Part shown: one piece after another, positions 1-8,597 of the stretch
Numbering within the stretch: position 1 is the first letter of the stretch
Layout of the letters: every line of letters starts with the position of its first letter
Source of the DNA: Pectobacterium sp013449375
GTDB taxonomy: Bacteria > Pseudomonadota > Gammaproteobacteria > Enterobacterales > Enterobacteriaceae
Direction: 5' to 3' (one strand)
Length of the DNA stretch: 64,000 nt
Assembly: GCF_048593165.1 (NCBI RefSeq)
Contig: NZ_CP184271.1
Notes under the pieces: model-generated
The model's database searches: none
What the model saw: the letters and a program-made list of their open reading frames with translations, nothing else
What the model was told of the DNA's origin: nothing
Translations under genes and position numbers: made by a program

Positions 1-1395
1 CATGTCTTCCAGCGCCGTGCGACTTTTGGCGGAGAAAGGCAAAACCAGCAGGCTGTTATCATGGGTATCGCCCGATTTTAGCGGCGGAGCGGCTTCCAGA
101 ATGACACAGGCATTGGTGCCTCCGACGCCAAAAGAGTTCACCAGCGCACGATGCGGTGTTTCTGATGGTTCCAGCTCGCTGAGTTCGGTGTTCATGATGA
201 ACGGGCTGGTTTCAAACTCAATGTTAGGGTTTGGCGATTCGAAATGGAGCGAGGCCGGCAGTTTGCCGGTTTCCAGCGCCAGTGACGCTTTAATGAGGCT
301 GGCCATGCCTGACGCCGCGTCCGTATGGCCGATGTTGGTTTTCACCGATCCCAGACGGCAATATTGGGTTTTATCCGTGTATTCCTGAAACGTCTGTGTG
401 AGCGAGGTGAATTCGATGGGATCGCCCAGCGCCGTCGCGGTGCCGTGAGCTTCAACAAAGTTGATCGTGGCGGGATCGAGCTGTGCATTGGCGATCGCCT
501 GTTTGGCAACGGCGATTTGCCCGTCGATGCTCGGTGCGGTAAAACCGGCCTTCAGGTTACCGTCGTTATTCACTGCACCGCCTTTCAGTACAGCATAAAT
601 ATGGTCGCCGTCGCGTACGGCGTCATTCAGACGTTTCAGTAATACGACGCCAGCACCGCGGCTGAACACCGTGCCGTTGGCTCGCGAGTCGAAGGCATAG
701 CAGCGGCCATCAGCGGATTCCATGCCGCCTTGCATGTAGGGGTAACCCCGACGTTCTGGCGTATCTACGGAAACACTGCCTGCAACGATCAAGTCACTTT
801 CCCCGTTCAACAGGCTATTCATGCCCATCACGACGGCGACCATCGCAGTTGAACAGGCGGTCTGTACGTTAACACTTGGCCCTTTGAGGTTGAGCTTGTA
901 AGAAACCCGGGTCGTTACGTAATCTTTATCATTGTTGGTGACGACCGATGCGCCGCTGGCATACTTCTGTACTTCAGGGTGGGCGTTAACTTTACTCAAA
1001 TGCCAGGCGGTTCCTGTTCCGCCGAAGATGCCAACCTTACCGGGGTAGGTGGCTGGGACGTAGCCGGCATCTTCAAACGCGTGCCAGCAGCATTCCAAAA
1101 AGACGCGATGCTGGGGATCCATAATTTCAGCATCGCGCGGTGTGATATCAAAGAAATTAGCGTCAAAGTGCTGTGCGTTACCCAAAATTCCCCGACGGCG
1201 AATATAGTTGGGCGAGGCGATCATCTCTTCTTCAATGCCTGACTCCCTCAGTTCTTCTTCACTGAATGTGCTGATCGTCTCCACGCCGTCCAACAGGTTT
1301 TGCCAAAATATCGCGGTATCTTCCGCACCGGGAAAGCGGGCCGACATTCCTACAATAGCAATATCCTTATCGCGGAACTGTTCTTGCTGTTTCAT
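1..1395 (-). CDS. Polyketide synthase, ketosynthase domain (partial, runs off left edge)
   Basis: The minus-strand frame stays open from an ATG at 1395 to the window edge, giving 465 residues of the N-terminus. It is a beta-ketoacyl synthase domain that would catalyse decarboxylative condensation of acyl chains on a carrier protein. The catalytic triad is complete: Cys181 in QTACSTAM, His317 in VEAHGTAT and His357 in NIGHTDAA. The motifs DPQHRVFLE and GVGGTNA are also present. About 30 residues of the linker after the KS are visible, so acyltransferase, reductase or carrier domains would lie outside the window. A GAGG ribosome-binding site precedes the ATG; the ATG five bases upstream hits a stop at once. 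It is the last visible gene of a minus-strand set that includes a carrier protein and an adenylation protein. The product is unknown. Confidence 0.93.
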   Translation of the reverse strand, partial: MKQQEQFRDKDIAIVGMSARFPGAEDTAIFWQNLLDGVETISTFSEEELRESGIEEEMIASPNYIRRRGILGNAQHFDANFFDITPRDAEIMDPQHRVFLECCWHAFEDAGYVPATYPGKVGIFGGTGTAWHLSKVNAHPEVQKYASGASVVTNNDKDYVTTRVSYKLNLKGPSVNVQTACSTAMVAVVMGMNSLLNGESDLIVAGSVSVDTPERRGYPYMQGGMESADGRCYAFDSRANGTVFSRGAGVVLLKRLNDAVRDGDHIYAVLKGGAVNNDGNLKAGFTAPSIDGQIAVAKQAIANAQLDPATINFVEAHGTATALGDPIEFTSLTQTFQEYTDKTQYCRLGSVKTNIGHTDAASGMASLIKASLALETGKLPASLHFESPNPNIEFETSPFIMNTELSELEPSETPHRALVNSFGVGGTNACVILEAAPPLKSGDTHDNSLLVLPFSAKSRTALEDM

Positions 1396-1533
1396 TTCAT
1401 TACCTCACCGTGAATATATTCGCCTCCTTTCACGGCGCAGGCCGTTAACCTTCTCTCGCTGAATATTTCCAGATAAAGAAAGGTCGACGTCCTACACCGT
1501 GAATATAGAAGGGACAACTAAATTAAACGTGAA

Positions 1534-1803
1534 TTACTTTTTGCTACCCGCGATTTCAGCAGTAATCCGGCTGATGATACTTTGCAGGCCAGATGCTGAC
1601 GGATGTTGCAATGATGCTTTGATTGAAACAGGAATAGCAGGAACAGACTTTTTCCCCCAATATTTTCTGACATAAGGGAGGACTTTCTGGCCAATCGCAT
1701 AATAGTTAGCGGGCTTGGATGAATTTTGGTGACTCAGTACAACTTTAATTGCCGAAGCCACCTTCGATTTTACTGCTGCGGAATTCAATTGATTTGCAGA
1801 CAT
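1534..1803 (-). CDS. 89-residue protein, possible carrier-protein relative lacking the phosphopantetheine serine
   Basis: This is a small basic protein in the PKS/NRPS operon with a good AGGTGG ribosome-binding site before ATG 1803. I do not recognise a family by direct reading. Compared with the carrier protein encoded next to it, it aligns without gaps at an offset of one residue. NYYAIGQKVL (residues 33-42) lies over NFFDAGGNSL, and VSIKASLQHPS over ISIVDLFQYPT. In that alignment the serine that would carry phosphopantetheine is Val41. Both proteins end in SKK. Overall identity is only about one residue in five, so the relationship is an inference. If it is correct the protein cannot be loaded and would be a docking, scaffolding or decoy partner. 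Confidence 0.6.
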   Translation of the reverse strand: MSANQLNSAAVKSKVASAIKVVLSHQNSSKPANYYAIGQKVLPYVRKYWGKKSVPAIPVSIKASLQHPSASGLQSIISRITAEIAGSKK

Positions 1804-1902
1804 GGTATTACCACCTATTATCAGTGAAATAAGAGAGATTAAACATATTGCTCATGACTGAGCGACTATTCCCGTGGTCAACAAATACGCTTTTTAGCGT
1901 AA

Positions 1903-2175
1903 TTACTTCTTGCTGCTTGATTTCCCAGCGTGTATTTCGCTAATACGTTTGCTTAGCATCTGTACCGTTGGGTATTGGAATAAATCAACAATAGAGATAG
2001 GTGACTCTATTTTGTTTTTTATTTCCCGATAAACTTTGGACATCAGCAGAGAGTTTCCTCCTGCATCGAAGAAATTCTCTTGAATAGAGACCTGCGGATT
2101 ATTGAGTACGGTCCGCCAGATAGAAATAATATTTTTTTCTATCTCGGAAGGTAATATTGCTTTGTCGTTTGACAT
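1903..2175 (-). CDS. Free-standing peptidyl/acyl carrier protein
   Basis: A 90-residue protein with the carrier-protein signature FFDAGGNSLL, in which Ser42 is the 4'-phosphopantetheine attachment site. The helix II and III pattern (VDLFQYPTVQML) is also typical. It would hold the growing or starter acyl group as a thioester in the cytoplasm. It begins 10 bp after the stop codon of the adenylation gene, so the two are surely co-transcribed. The free adenylation protein is its obvious loading partner. Such separated A and PCP proteins are common where an amino acid is activated and modified before entering an assembly line. Confidence 0.93.
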   Translation of the reverse strand: MSNDKAILPSEIEKNIISIWRTVLNNPQVSIQENFFDAGGNSLLMSKVYREIKNKIESPISIVDLFQYPTVQMLSKRISEIHAGKSSSKK

Positions 2176-2185
2176 TTTTTCACCA

Positions 2186-3697
2186 TTAGTTATTTACATA
2201 GGAACACAGTTTGGATTTATCAATTTTTCCATTGGGGTGCGTGGGCATTTTTTCCAACGCGACGAAATGGGAAGGCACCATGAAGAAAGGCAGCATCTTG
2301 GCAAGGTGTGCTTTTATCTCCTGAATATCGATGCGCTTTTGATGCCGTAGTACATAAAACGCGGAGAGCGATGGCGCTGCACTTTCCGGGCGCTTTTCGA
2401 GAATAACGGCGGCGTGGTTAATTTGTGGCAGCGCCTGCAAGTGCGTTTCTATTTCCGCCAGCTCAATACGGTGTCCGCGCAATTTAACCTGACTGTCTAT
2501 TCGGCCAATGAACTCCAGCACGCCATCGGCTCGCTGCTTAACCCAGTCGCCGGTTTTATACATTTTCTGCCCAGGCTGATGGCTAAACGGGTCATCAACA
2601 AATCGCTCCTGCGTCAGCTTTTCTGCATGCAGGTAGCCTTTGGCCAGAATATCTCCTGCTAGATAGAGCTCGCCGCTTTCCCCGACATCGACAGGCTGCT
2701 GCGCTTCATCCAGCACATAAGCGATGGCGTGCGGGATTGGCCTGCCAATCGGGGCGATTTTTTCTTCTGCTTCCGGTTGGCAGAGCCAGTGGCAGGCAAA
2801 TATTGTGGCCTCGGTTGGGCCGTAGAGGTTGTGGATTTTCCCCGGATATTGCAGGGAAAGATCGTTAACCAGTGTTTGATCGAGCGCCTCGCCGCCAGAA
2901 AAGATATGGCATAGGGATGTGCAGCGGGATAGCACGTGTGCATCGACAATAACGCGCATCGCCGTCGGTACGAACTGAGCAACCGTGACCTGATGGCGGC
3001 ACATAAATTCTGCCAGCAATAATGGATCGTACTTGGCGTCTTCGGTGATCACCGCGCAGCTGGCACCGGCGATCAGCGGCCAGAAAATTTCCCACACCGA
3101 GACGTCAAAACTGAACGTGGACTGGTTAAGGACCACATCGTCGTGCTGTAGCACGAAGGCACTTTGCATCCACGCCAGATAATTGACCACCGTCCTGTGA
3201 CTGACCATCACGCCCTTTGGCGTTCCGGTGGAGCCGGAGGTGTACATCACATAACACAGGTCTTCCTCGCTAACAGTAGGAAGCACTGGAGTAGCCTGAG
3301 CGCCTAGATCGAGCTGGTTGATGTCAACGATCTCACGGTGTCCTGGCGCCAGTTTAAGCGCGTGTTCATTGTCAGTGATCACCAGACGTGCATCGGCATG
3401 ATTGACCATATAATCCAGACGCTCGTGTGGATAGTAAGGATCAAGCGGTAAATAACATGCACCGGTTTTCAATACGCCGAGTAAGCTGACGATCAGATTC
3501 GGGCTTTTATTCAAATAAATACCGACAACATCCTTCGGCTTTACGCCCCGCTGCAACAGCTCGCTCGCCATGGCGTTTGCACGCTGCTCCAATTGCCGAT
3601 AGGTCAATGTTTCGGTATCGCTTCTCAGGGCGATGGCGTCCGGCGTCTGATGCCGCTGCTGTTCAAATAAGGTATGGAGCACTCTTGCCGATGCCAT
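2186..3697 (-). CDS. Free-standing NRPS adenylation protein
   Basis: A 503-residue amino-acid-adenylating enzyme with no carrier or condensation domain attached. Core motifs appear in order: A3 YTSGSTGTPKGV, A4 FSFDVSVWEIF, A5 NLYGPTEATIF, A7 YKTGDW, A8 GRIDSQVKLRGHRIEL and A10 NGKIDKSKL. The length fits a single A domain. Reading the ten specificity positions by eye against GrsA gives D-V-W-Q-I-S-L-I-F-K, with Asp235 and Lys517 kept. The nearest code I know is that of serine, but two positions differ, so the substrate is uncertain. ATG 3697 has an AGAGGA ribosome-binding site 8 bp upstream. It is followed closely by the carrier gene. Confidence 0.93.
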   Translation of the reverse strand: MASARVLHTLFEQQRHQTPDAIALRSDTETLTYRQLEQRANAMASELLQRGVKPKDVVGIYLNKSPNLIVSLLGVLKTGACYLPLDPYYPHERLDYMVNHADARLVITDNEHALKLAPGHREIVDINQLDLGAQATPVLPTVSEEDLCYVMYTSGSTGTPKGVMVSHRTVVNYLAWMQSAFVLQHDDVVLNQSTFSFDVSVWEIFWPLIAGASCAVITEDAKYDPLLLAEFMCRHQVTVAQFVPTAMRVIVDAHVLSRCTSLCHIFSGGEALDQTLVNDLSLQYPGKIHNLYGPTEATIFACHWLCQPEAEEKIAPIGRPIPHAIAYVLDEAQQPVDVGESGELYLAGDILAKGYLHAEKLTQERFVDDPFSHQPGQKMYKTGDWVKQRADGVLEFIGRIDSQVKLRGHRIELAEIETHLQALPQINHAAVILEKRPESAAPSLSAFYVLRHQKRIDIQEIKAHLAKMLPFFMVPSHFVALEKMPTHPNGKIDKSKLCSYVNN

Positions 3698-3799
3698 GGT
3701 CTGATCCTCTGGTGATGCCAGGGAGTCACGCCTGGCATCCTTTTACGCGTTATGCTGGTACGGCACATAGGTGCTATGCCGCTGAGTAATGTGCTGTGA

Positions 3800-4429
3800 T
3801 TATGATGATGCTTCTTGTTGCTCCGCAGATGCGGGTGGGGCTGTGTTTTCTGCTGTCTGTGACACGTTTTCCCCTGCGGGAGTGCTGGGTCTGGTTGCGG
3901 CATCGGTCAGAAAATCGATGACGCGCATCAGTGCTTCAGGCGCAGGTTGACGTTTTACCTGCGTGTGAATGCTGTATTTGGCGCGCGTGTCTGTAGCCCG
4001 AGTTTGCGCCGACTTGTGTGAGACCCGACCGGCCATTTTGACCTTGAAAGCCCCCCATCCCAATGAAGCCGCCAGATTGCCGTCTTCTCCGGTGTCATCA
4101 GATGACGATTCACTCTGCGTTACCTCAAGCTCGAAATCGATTGTCCCTTCTTCAATAGAAATAATCGGATGGGTAATGGCGGCAATGAGCGGTATGCGCA
4201 TCGTTTTTGTCACCGCGCCTTTTGCGACTCCGCTTTCATCAATAAGCGTTTCGTCATAATCGAATTGAATAGCGACCGCTTTATTATTCTGAATGCATAC
4301 GGATAATAAAAAATCCGTATAGGCTTTGCTGGCTTGAACCTGTGCGTTAATCATTGCCTGTAAAGGCCCGCTAATCATATTTTCCAACGGTAATGCATTA
4401 ATAACCGAACCGATAAATTGTGAATCCAT
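3800..4429 (-). CDS. DUF2589 family protein, first gene of the minus-strand synthetase operon
   Basis: A 209-residue protein counted from ATG 4429, which has TGGAGG six bases upstream; an ATG four codons earlier is less well placed. The layout matches DUF2589: an N-terminal helical region, a central beta-rich part (MRIPLIAAITHPIISIEE), an acidic low-complexity stretch (ESSSDDTGED), and a C-terminal segment ending in PAPEALMRVIDFLTDAA. There is no signal peptide or membrane helix. The molecular function of the family is not known to me. A second member lies at 9052-9648 and shares the LPL-V-A beta region and the P-ESLMRLIDDYT end. Its place at the head of an NRPS/PKS operon suggests a role in the same process. 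Confidence 0.75.
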   Translation of the reverse strand: MDSQFIGSVINALPLENMISGPLQAMINAQVQASKAYTDFLLSVCIQNNKAVAIQFDYDETLIDESGVAKGAVTKTMRIPLIAAITHPIISIEEGTIDFELEVTQSESSSDDTGEDGNLAASLGWGAFKVKMAGRVSHKSAQTRATDTRAKYSIHTQVKRQPAPEALMRVIDFLTDAATRPSTPAGENVSQTAENTAPPASAEQQEASS

Positions 4430-4756
4430 CGGAGCCTCCAATTATCTGCGAATAGGGCGTGATGCACTGTCAATAAAAAATAGCAAAAGGAAACGAAAAT
4501 AATACCCGTCAGGGTACAGGGGGACTTTTGCATTCTGGCATAGTCCCTTTGGGATATAGGCAATACTGTCTTTTATTTGTTAAACCCATACTCAGGCATG
4601 CGCGTTATTTTATGTGTCTTTCCTGGTATTAGCATGACGACCCCATCGTTACGTGTTCTCATTTTTACTGCATTCACTTTTAACCGTGTGAGATACCGGA
4701 CGTCGCGTTAGAACCATTCCCGCAAGAACATCCTTTTACAATATGGAAGGAAAATG
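4430..4756. promoter_or_regulatory. Divergent intergenic region between the two arms of the NRPS/PKS locus
   Basis: About 330 bp without a gene separate the minus-strand operon (DUF2589 to KS) from the plus-strand A-PCP-C synthetase, so both promoters must lie here. The region is fairly AT-rich. I could not pick a convincing sigma70 promoter pair or a clear operator by eye. Confidence 0.5.
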
Positions 4757-7700
4757 ATGAAGAATAGAAAAACGGTCTTTGAAATTATTTCTGAATGGTC
4801 ACTGAAAAGCCCCGATAAGACGGCGGTGGAATTTAATGGCGATAGCCTGAACTATCAACAAGTAGAATTACGGTCACGTCTTTTGGCCGACTATCTGTTA
4901 TCACACTACCCGAATAATAAACGTGGCAGAATTGCCGTCTATCTGGAACCCGGGGTCATGATGCCTGTGGTCTTACTGGCTATTTTAAAAGCCGGATATA
5001 CCTATGTTCCGCTCTCACATTTTCATCCGTCAGAAAGAATCATTCAGATCCTTGATGACTCGTCGGCATTTTTACTTATTTCCACGCGTTCGATGGTAAA
5101 TAAAACGGCTATCGATAACGTTTTTTCTTCTACGCTCGTATTAGAGGATATCCATTATCCGGCTGAGCCGGTCGCCGTGTTGCCGCCCGTTTGTGAAAAC
5201 GATCTTGCCTATATTCTCTATACCTCCGGCTCTACTGGGAAGCCAAAAGGGGTAGCCATTGAGCATCGGAACCTGAGTTATTATCTGAACTGGTTTAATG
5301 AGGATGTGTGGCCAGAGACGCGGGCGAGGCTCCCTTTGACATCGTCACTCAGTTTTGCCGCCGCCGTGACACAGCTTTATGCGCCTTTATTACGTGGCGA
5401 CACGCTGTTTATTTTGCCCGCCGACAGTTTGAATGAACCGGAGGTTTTATTATGCTGGCACCAACAGCATCCAGACGGCGCCATTTACTGCGTGCCGACC
5501 GTTTGGGATGAACTGTTGCGCTATCAGGCGACCTCTTCTCACGCGTGGGTGTTACCCAAAACCGTTTTTCTCTCTGGCGAACCTGTCTCTTTTGATTTAA
5601 AAGAGCGCACGTTCCAGCAGATACCGGATGTCAGGCTTTTTAATCTGTATGGCCCGACGGAAACAACGGCCAACTGCTCGTTCACCGAATTGGTGCCGGG
5701 AAAAGCGGTGACACTCGGCAAAGCGCTGCGTGGTAGCGAAATTCTGATCGTGGATGAGAATCTATGTCCCGTGGCTGAAGGGGAAGAAGGGGAAATTTGC
5801 GCCTTTGGGGAGGGTGTCGCCCGTGGCTATATTAACCGCGACGAATTAACGCAGCAGCGTTTTTTCAGCCATGTGCGAGCCGGTAAAAGCGACTGGGGAC
5901 ATCGCACTGGCGACCTGGGAAAAAGGACGCTGGATGGGGAGATCGTGTATCTGGGGCGTATCGATCGCCAGATTAAGATTAACGGTATTCGTATTGAGCC
6001 TGAAGAAGTCGAAATTGTGTTACGTCAGCATGGCGATATTGACAACGCGTTGGTGCGGCCGATGCAGGAAAATGGGCGTCAGCGTCTGGTCGCCTATCTG
6101 GTGAGCCGTAACCCGTCGCTTGCCACGAACGATCTGCGCCGCTTCTTGCAGGATAAACTGCCGCGAGCGATGCAGCCGTCCCACTTTATTATGCTGGAAA
6201 CCCTGCCCAAATTGCCTAACGGGAAATTGGATGTGAGCCGGCTGCCTGCGCCTTGTCCGCAGCGCCCTGAGTTAGGATATCCGGTTAAAACCGCAGGTAA
6301 TGAGCTGGAACAGGAACTGATTGATATCTGGCAGGAAGTGCTTGGTTTTCGTGAACTCGGTGCCAACGATAACTTTTTTGATTTAGGGGGCGATTCGCTC
6401 CAGGTGATGAACGCCAGGCTACTGATTCGAAAACGACTGTTTAGCGACATTGATTACCCATTGTTTTTCAACAACGCAACGCCCCATCTGCTGGCTTTCA
6501 TCGTCCCTTACTATGTTAACGATGACGAGCCCACGTTTGACGAGGGGACAACGGAGATTGAGGCGCTCACTCCGTCATCGCAGCAGCGTTATTTCCTGAC
6601 GCTGGATCAACTCAGTCCAAAAGCGTCGCTCTATCAATTGGCTTTTCGTCTGACGATAGACGGTACACTGGATGAGTCTGCCGTGAAATGGAGTCTTGGG
6701 CGTATTCTGGAAGGCAATCCGGTACTGCGAACCCGCTTCGATCTGGATCGTCTGCAATGCCTTGAGGGGGATTATCCAATCGGAGCGATCCCGATTGAAC
6801 GACTGACGGCTTTCTCTCCCGATGGGCTGGCGACTACGCTGAGCGACCGACAACTGCTGGCGCTGATCAATACGCCAGAGATGGATGTAGAACATTCGCC
6901 TCTCATCTGTTTTCATCTGGTCTCTCTGACGGCGCAGCGACATGTTCTGCTGGGACGTGTGCACCATACGGTATTCGACCATGACGCAATTGGCTTGTTC
7001 TTCAATCAGTTTATTGATTACATCCGTGCTTATAGCGCGGGCGATCGCAGCTATCGCATAGGCAGCGAAGAGCGCTATCTGCGCTATCGTCAACAGCAAC
7101 GGCGTACCAACGGTCAGTGTTACCCAAGAGAGCGGCAGTTCTGGCTGGATAACATGGAGGCTTACCTGACGGCGGGGGCCGATGCGACAGCATTTCCTCT
7201 TAGCGAAAGTCAGGAGGGAGAAAATTATTGGTGTATTTTGTCTGATACGTTAACGCAGGCGATCAAGCACTATGCCCAACTGCATCGCACAACGCCATTT
7301 GTCTGCATGCTGACGGCTTTTACTCTGCTGCTCAAAACCACAAACTACCGCCATGTGCCCATCGGTATTCCGGTGTCGAATCGTATGCTGGCGGACAACG
7401 CTACTACGATAGGCTGTTTCGTTAACATGGTGACGTACTACGATGATGCACCTGCGCAGGAGTCTTTCAGCACGCTGTTGGCTCGCAGCCAGAATAAGAT
7501 CCATGCCATTTTGGACAATCAGACGCTGCCCTATGATGTGTTAATGACCGACGTTCGGGCCAAGGGATGGTCTGATAAACTGCGTTTCCCCGTCAGTTTT
7601 AACTATCTGACTGCGATGCCGCCGGCCGTGCAGATCAATGAGACTGAATATCAGATTGCGGATATTGCCAATCATCAGGCTCGACTGGATTTGACGCTCT

Positions 7701-7852
7701 CTGTTTATGATGATGAGGCACTGACGCTGTGTTTTAATTATCAGCAGGCGGCGTTTAAAGCGGAAGAGATTACCGCTCTGTCTCAGCAGTACCATCAAAT
7801 TCTCATGGATAGCGTACAGCCAAACGGGATGCCCTTGTACGGCAACCGGTAG
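4757..7852 (+). CDS. NRPS: adenylation - carrier - condensation
   Basis: A synthetase of 1031 residues, order A-PCP-C. The A domain (about 1-510) has YTSGSTGKPKGV, NLYGPTETT, HRTGDLGKR, GRIDRQIKINGIRIEP and NGKLD. The carrier domain has NFFDLGGDSLQ with Ser about 547. The C-terminal condensation domain (about 590-1030) has HHTVFDH near residue 735, a variant of HHxxxDG with His in the last position. The aspartate that normally binds the substrate amino group (position 235) is Ala in LSFAAAVTQL, about residue 201. This suggests a substrate without a normal alpha-amino group, or a weakly active domain. No thioesterase is attached. Two ATGs are in tandem at 4754 and 4757; GGAAGG lies at the proper distance for the second. 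Confidence 0.93.
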   Translation: MKNRKTVFEIISEWSLKSPDKTAVEFNGDSLNYQQVELRSRLLADYLLSHYPNNKRGRIAVYLEPGVMMPVVLLAILKAGYTYVPLSHFHPSERIIQILDDSSAFLLISTRSMVNKTAIDNVFSSTLVLEDIHYPAEPVAVLPPVCENDLAYILYTSGSTGKPKGVAIEHRNLSYYLNWFNEDVWPETRARLPLTSSLSFAAAVTQLYAPLLRGDTLFILPADSLNEPEVLLCWHQQHPDGAIYCVPTVWDELLRYQATSSHAWVLPKTVFLSGEPVSFDLKERTFQQIPDVRLFNLYGPTETTANCSFTELVPGKAVTLGKALRGSEILIVDENLCPVAEGEEGEICAFGEGVARGYINRDELTQQRFFSHVRAGKSDWGHRTGDLGKRTLDGEIVYLGRIDRQIKINGIRIEPEEVEIVLRQHGDIDNALVRPMQENGRQRLVAYLVSRNPSLATNDLRRFLQDKLPRAMQPSHFIMLETLPKLPNGKLDVSRLPAPCPQRPELGYPVKTAGNELEQELIDIWQEVLGFRELGANDNFFDLGGDSLQVMNARLLIRKRLFSDIDYPLFFNNATPHLLAFIVPYYVNDDEPTFDEGTTEIEALTPSSQQRYFLTLDQLSPKASLYQLAFRLTIDGTLDESAVKWSLGRILEGNPVLRTRFDLDRLQCLEGDYPIGAIPIERLTAFSPDGLATTLSDRQLLALINTPEMDVEHSPLICFHLVSLTAQRHVLLGRVHHTVFDHDAIGLFFNQFIDYIRAYSAGDRSYRIGSEERYLRYRQQQRRTNGQCYPRERQFWLDNMEAYLTAGADATAFPLSESQEGENYWCILSDTLTQAIKHYAQLHRTTPFVCMLTAFTLLLKTTNYRHVPIGIPVSNRMLADNATTIGCFVNMVTYYDDAPAQESFSTLLARSQNKIHAILDNQTLPYDVLMTDVRAKGWSDKLRFPVSFNYLTAMPPAVQINETEYQIADIANHQARLDLTLSVYDDEALTLCFNYQQAAFKAEEITALSQQYHQILMDSVQPNGMPLYGNR

Positions 7853-7863
7853 ATAATGCTTGT

Positions 7864-7889
7864 GAAGGCGCCTGAACTGTGGCGCCTTC
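7864..7889 (+). terminator. Perfect hairpin after the A-PCP-C gene
   Basis: A 9-bp perfect stem GAAGGCGCC / GGCGCCTTC with an 8-base loop starts 11 bp after the synthetase stop codon. There is no run of T after it, so it may be a weak terminator or an mRNA 3'-end stabiliser. Confidence 0.5.
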
Positions 7890-8109
7890 GCTAAGAGGGT
7901 TTGCATGTAGATGCTGGTTTCATGAGCCACGCACTGATGAGATGGTTGAACGTGTCGGGAAGGAGAATGTGGTAGCAGGGAGGCGGTGCCTTCCTGCTAT
8001 ATGAACGACGTACGGCTGAGAACCGGTATTCTTGAGAACGTTGACTGGCGAGACTCATTGTTGATGAGAGTAGCTATTGGTGAGACTAATTATTGGTGAG
8101 AACCATGCG

Positions 8110-8541
8110 CTAATGGTCTAACGGTGTCTTGTCATCGGGCGTTTTTTCCCGAGCCTCATTGATCGAATGCATGCCTTTTGTCGCCTGCTTGATTTCCGAC
8201 GCGACATCCAAGATATCGTTATTCTCCCGATAGCTGAAGAAATTTGCCAGTAGCGTAACCAGGCCTACGCTAATCGCACCAACCAGATAACCTAATCCTA
8301 TTGCATTCTCCACTTTATTAATGTTTACGTGCAGTAATTCGGCAATAATACCGACCAATGAGAAGGCCGCTGAAATACTGATGGTGATGATAATTAATAT
8401 AGCGACAAATTTGTCATAATTATTCAGTTTCTGTGGACGCCAAAAGAAAGAGATACTGAGGCCACCGAATAATCCTGAAATTGATGCAATAATGTCGCTG
8501 ACTAGAATGCCATAGATTAGAGGATAGGTTGAAAGATCCAT
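8110..8541 (-). CDS. Small three-helix membrane protein, holin-like by context
   Basis: A 143-residue protein with three strong hydrophobic segments: about 5-32 (LIYGILVSDIIASISG...), about 45-72 (FVAILIIITISISAAFS...) and about 79-105 (AIGLGYLVGAISVGLV...). A charged C-terminal tail of about 35 residues follows. I do not recognise a family. Size, number of helices and position directly after a phage-type lysozyme gene on the same strand resemble a class I holin, which would let the lysozyme reach the cell wall. That role is inferred from context only; it could equally be an immunity-like or transport component. The ribosome-binding site before ATG 8541 is weak. Confidence 0.65.
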   Translation of the reverse strand: MDLSTYPLIYGILVSDIIASISGLFGGLSISFFWRPQKLNNYDKFVAILIIITISISAAFSLVGIIAELLHVNINKVENAIGLGYLVGAISVGLVTLLANFFSYRENNDILDVASEIKQATKGMHSINEAREKTPDDKTPLDH

Positions 8542-8597
8542 AGTATGTCCGTGATGATATTTTCTATGAGATGATTATTTTCGCGTTTTGTTGGATA

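Noticed and set aside
8075..8102. Short direct repeats TATTGGTGAGA downstream of the A-PCP-C gene.
   Set aside because: Only two copies of 11 bases with a loose third; too little to call an attachment site or operator.
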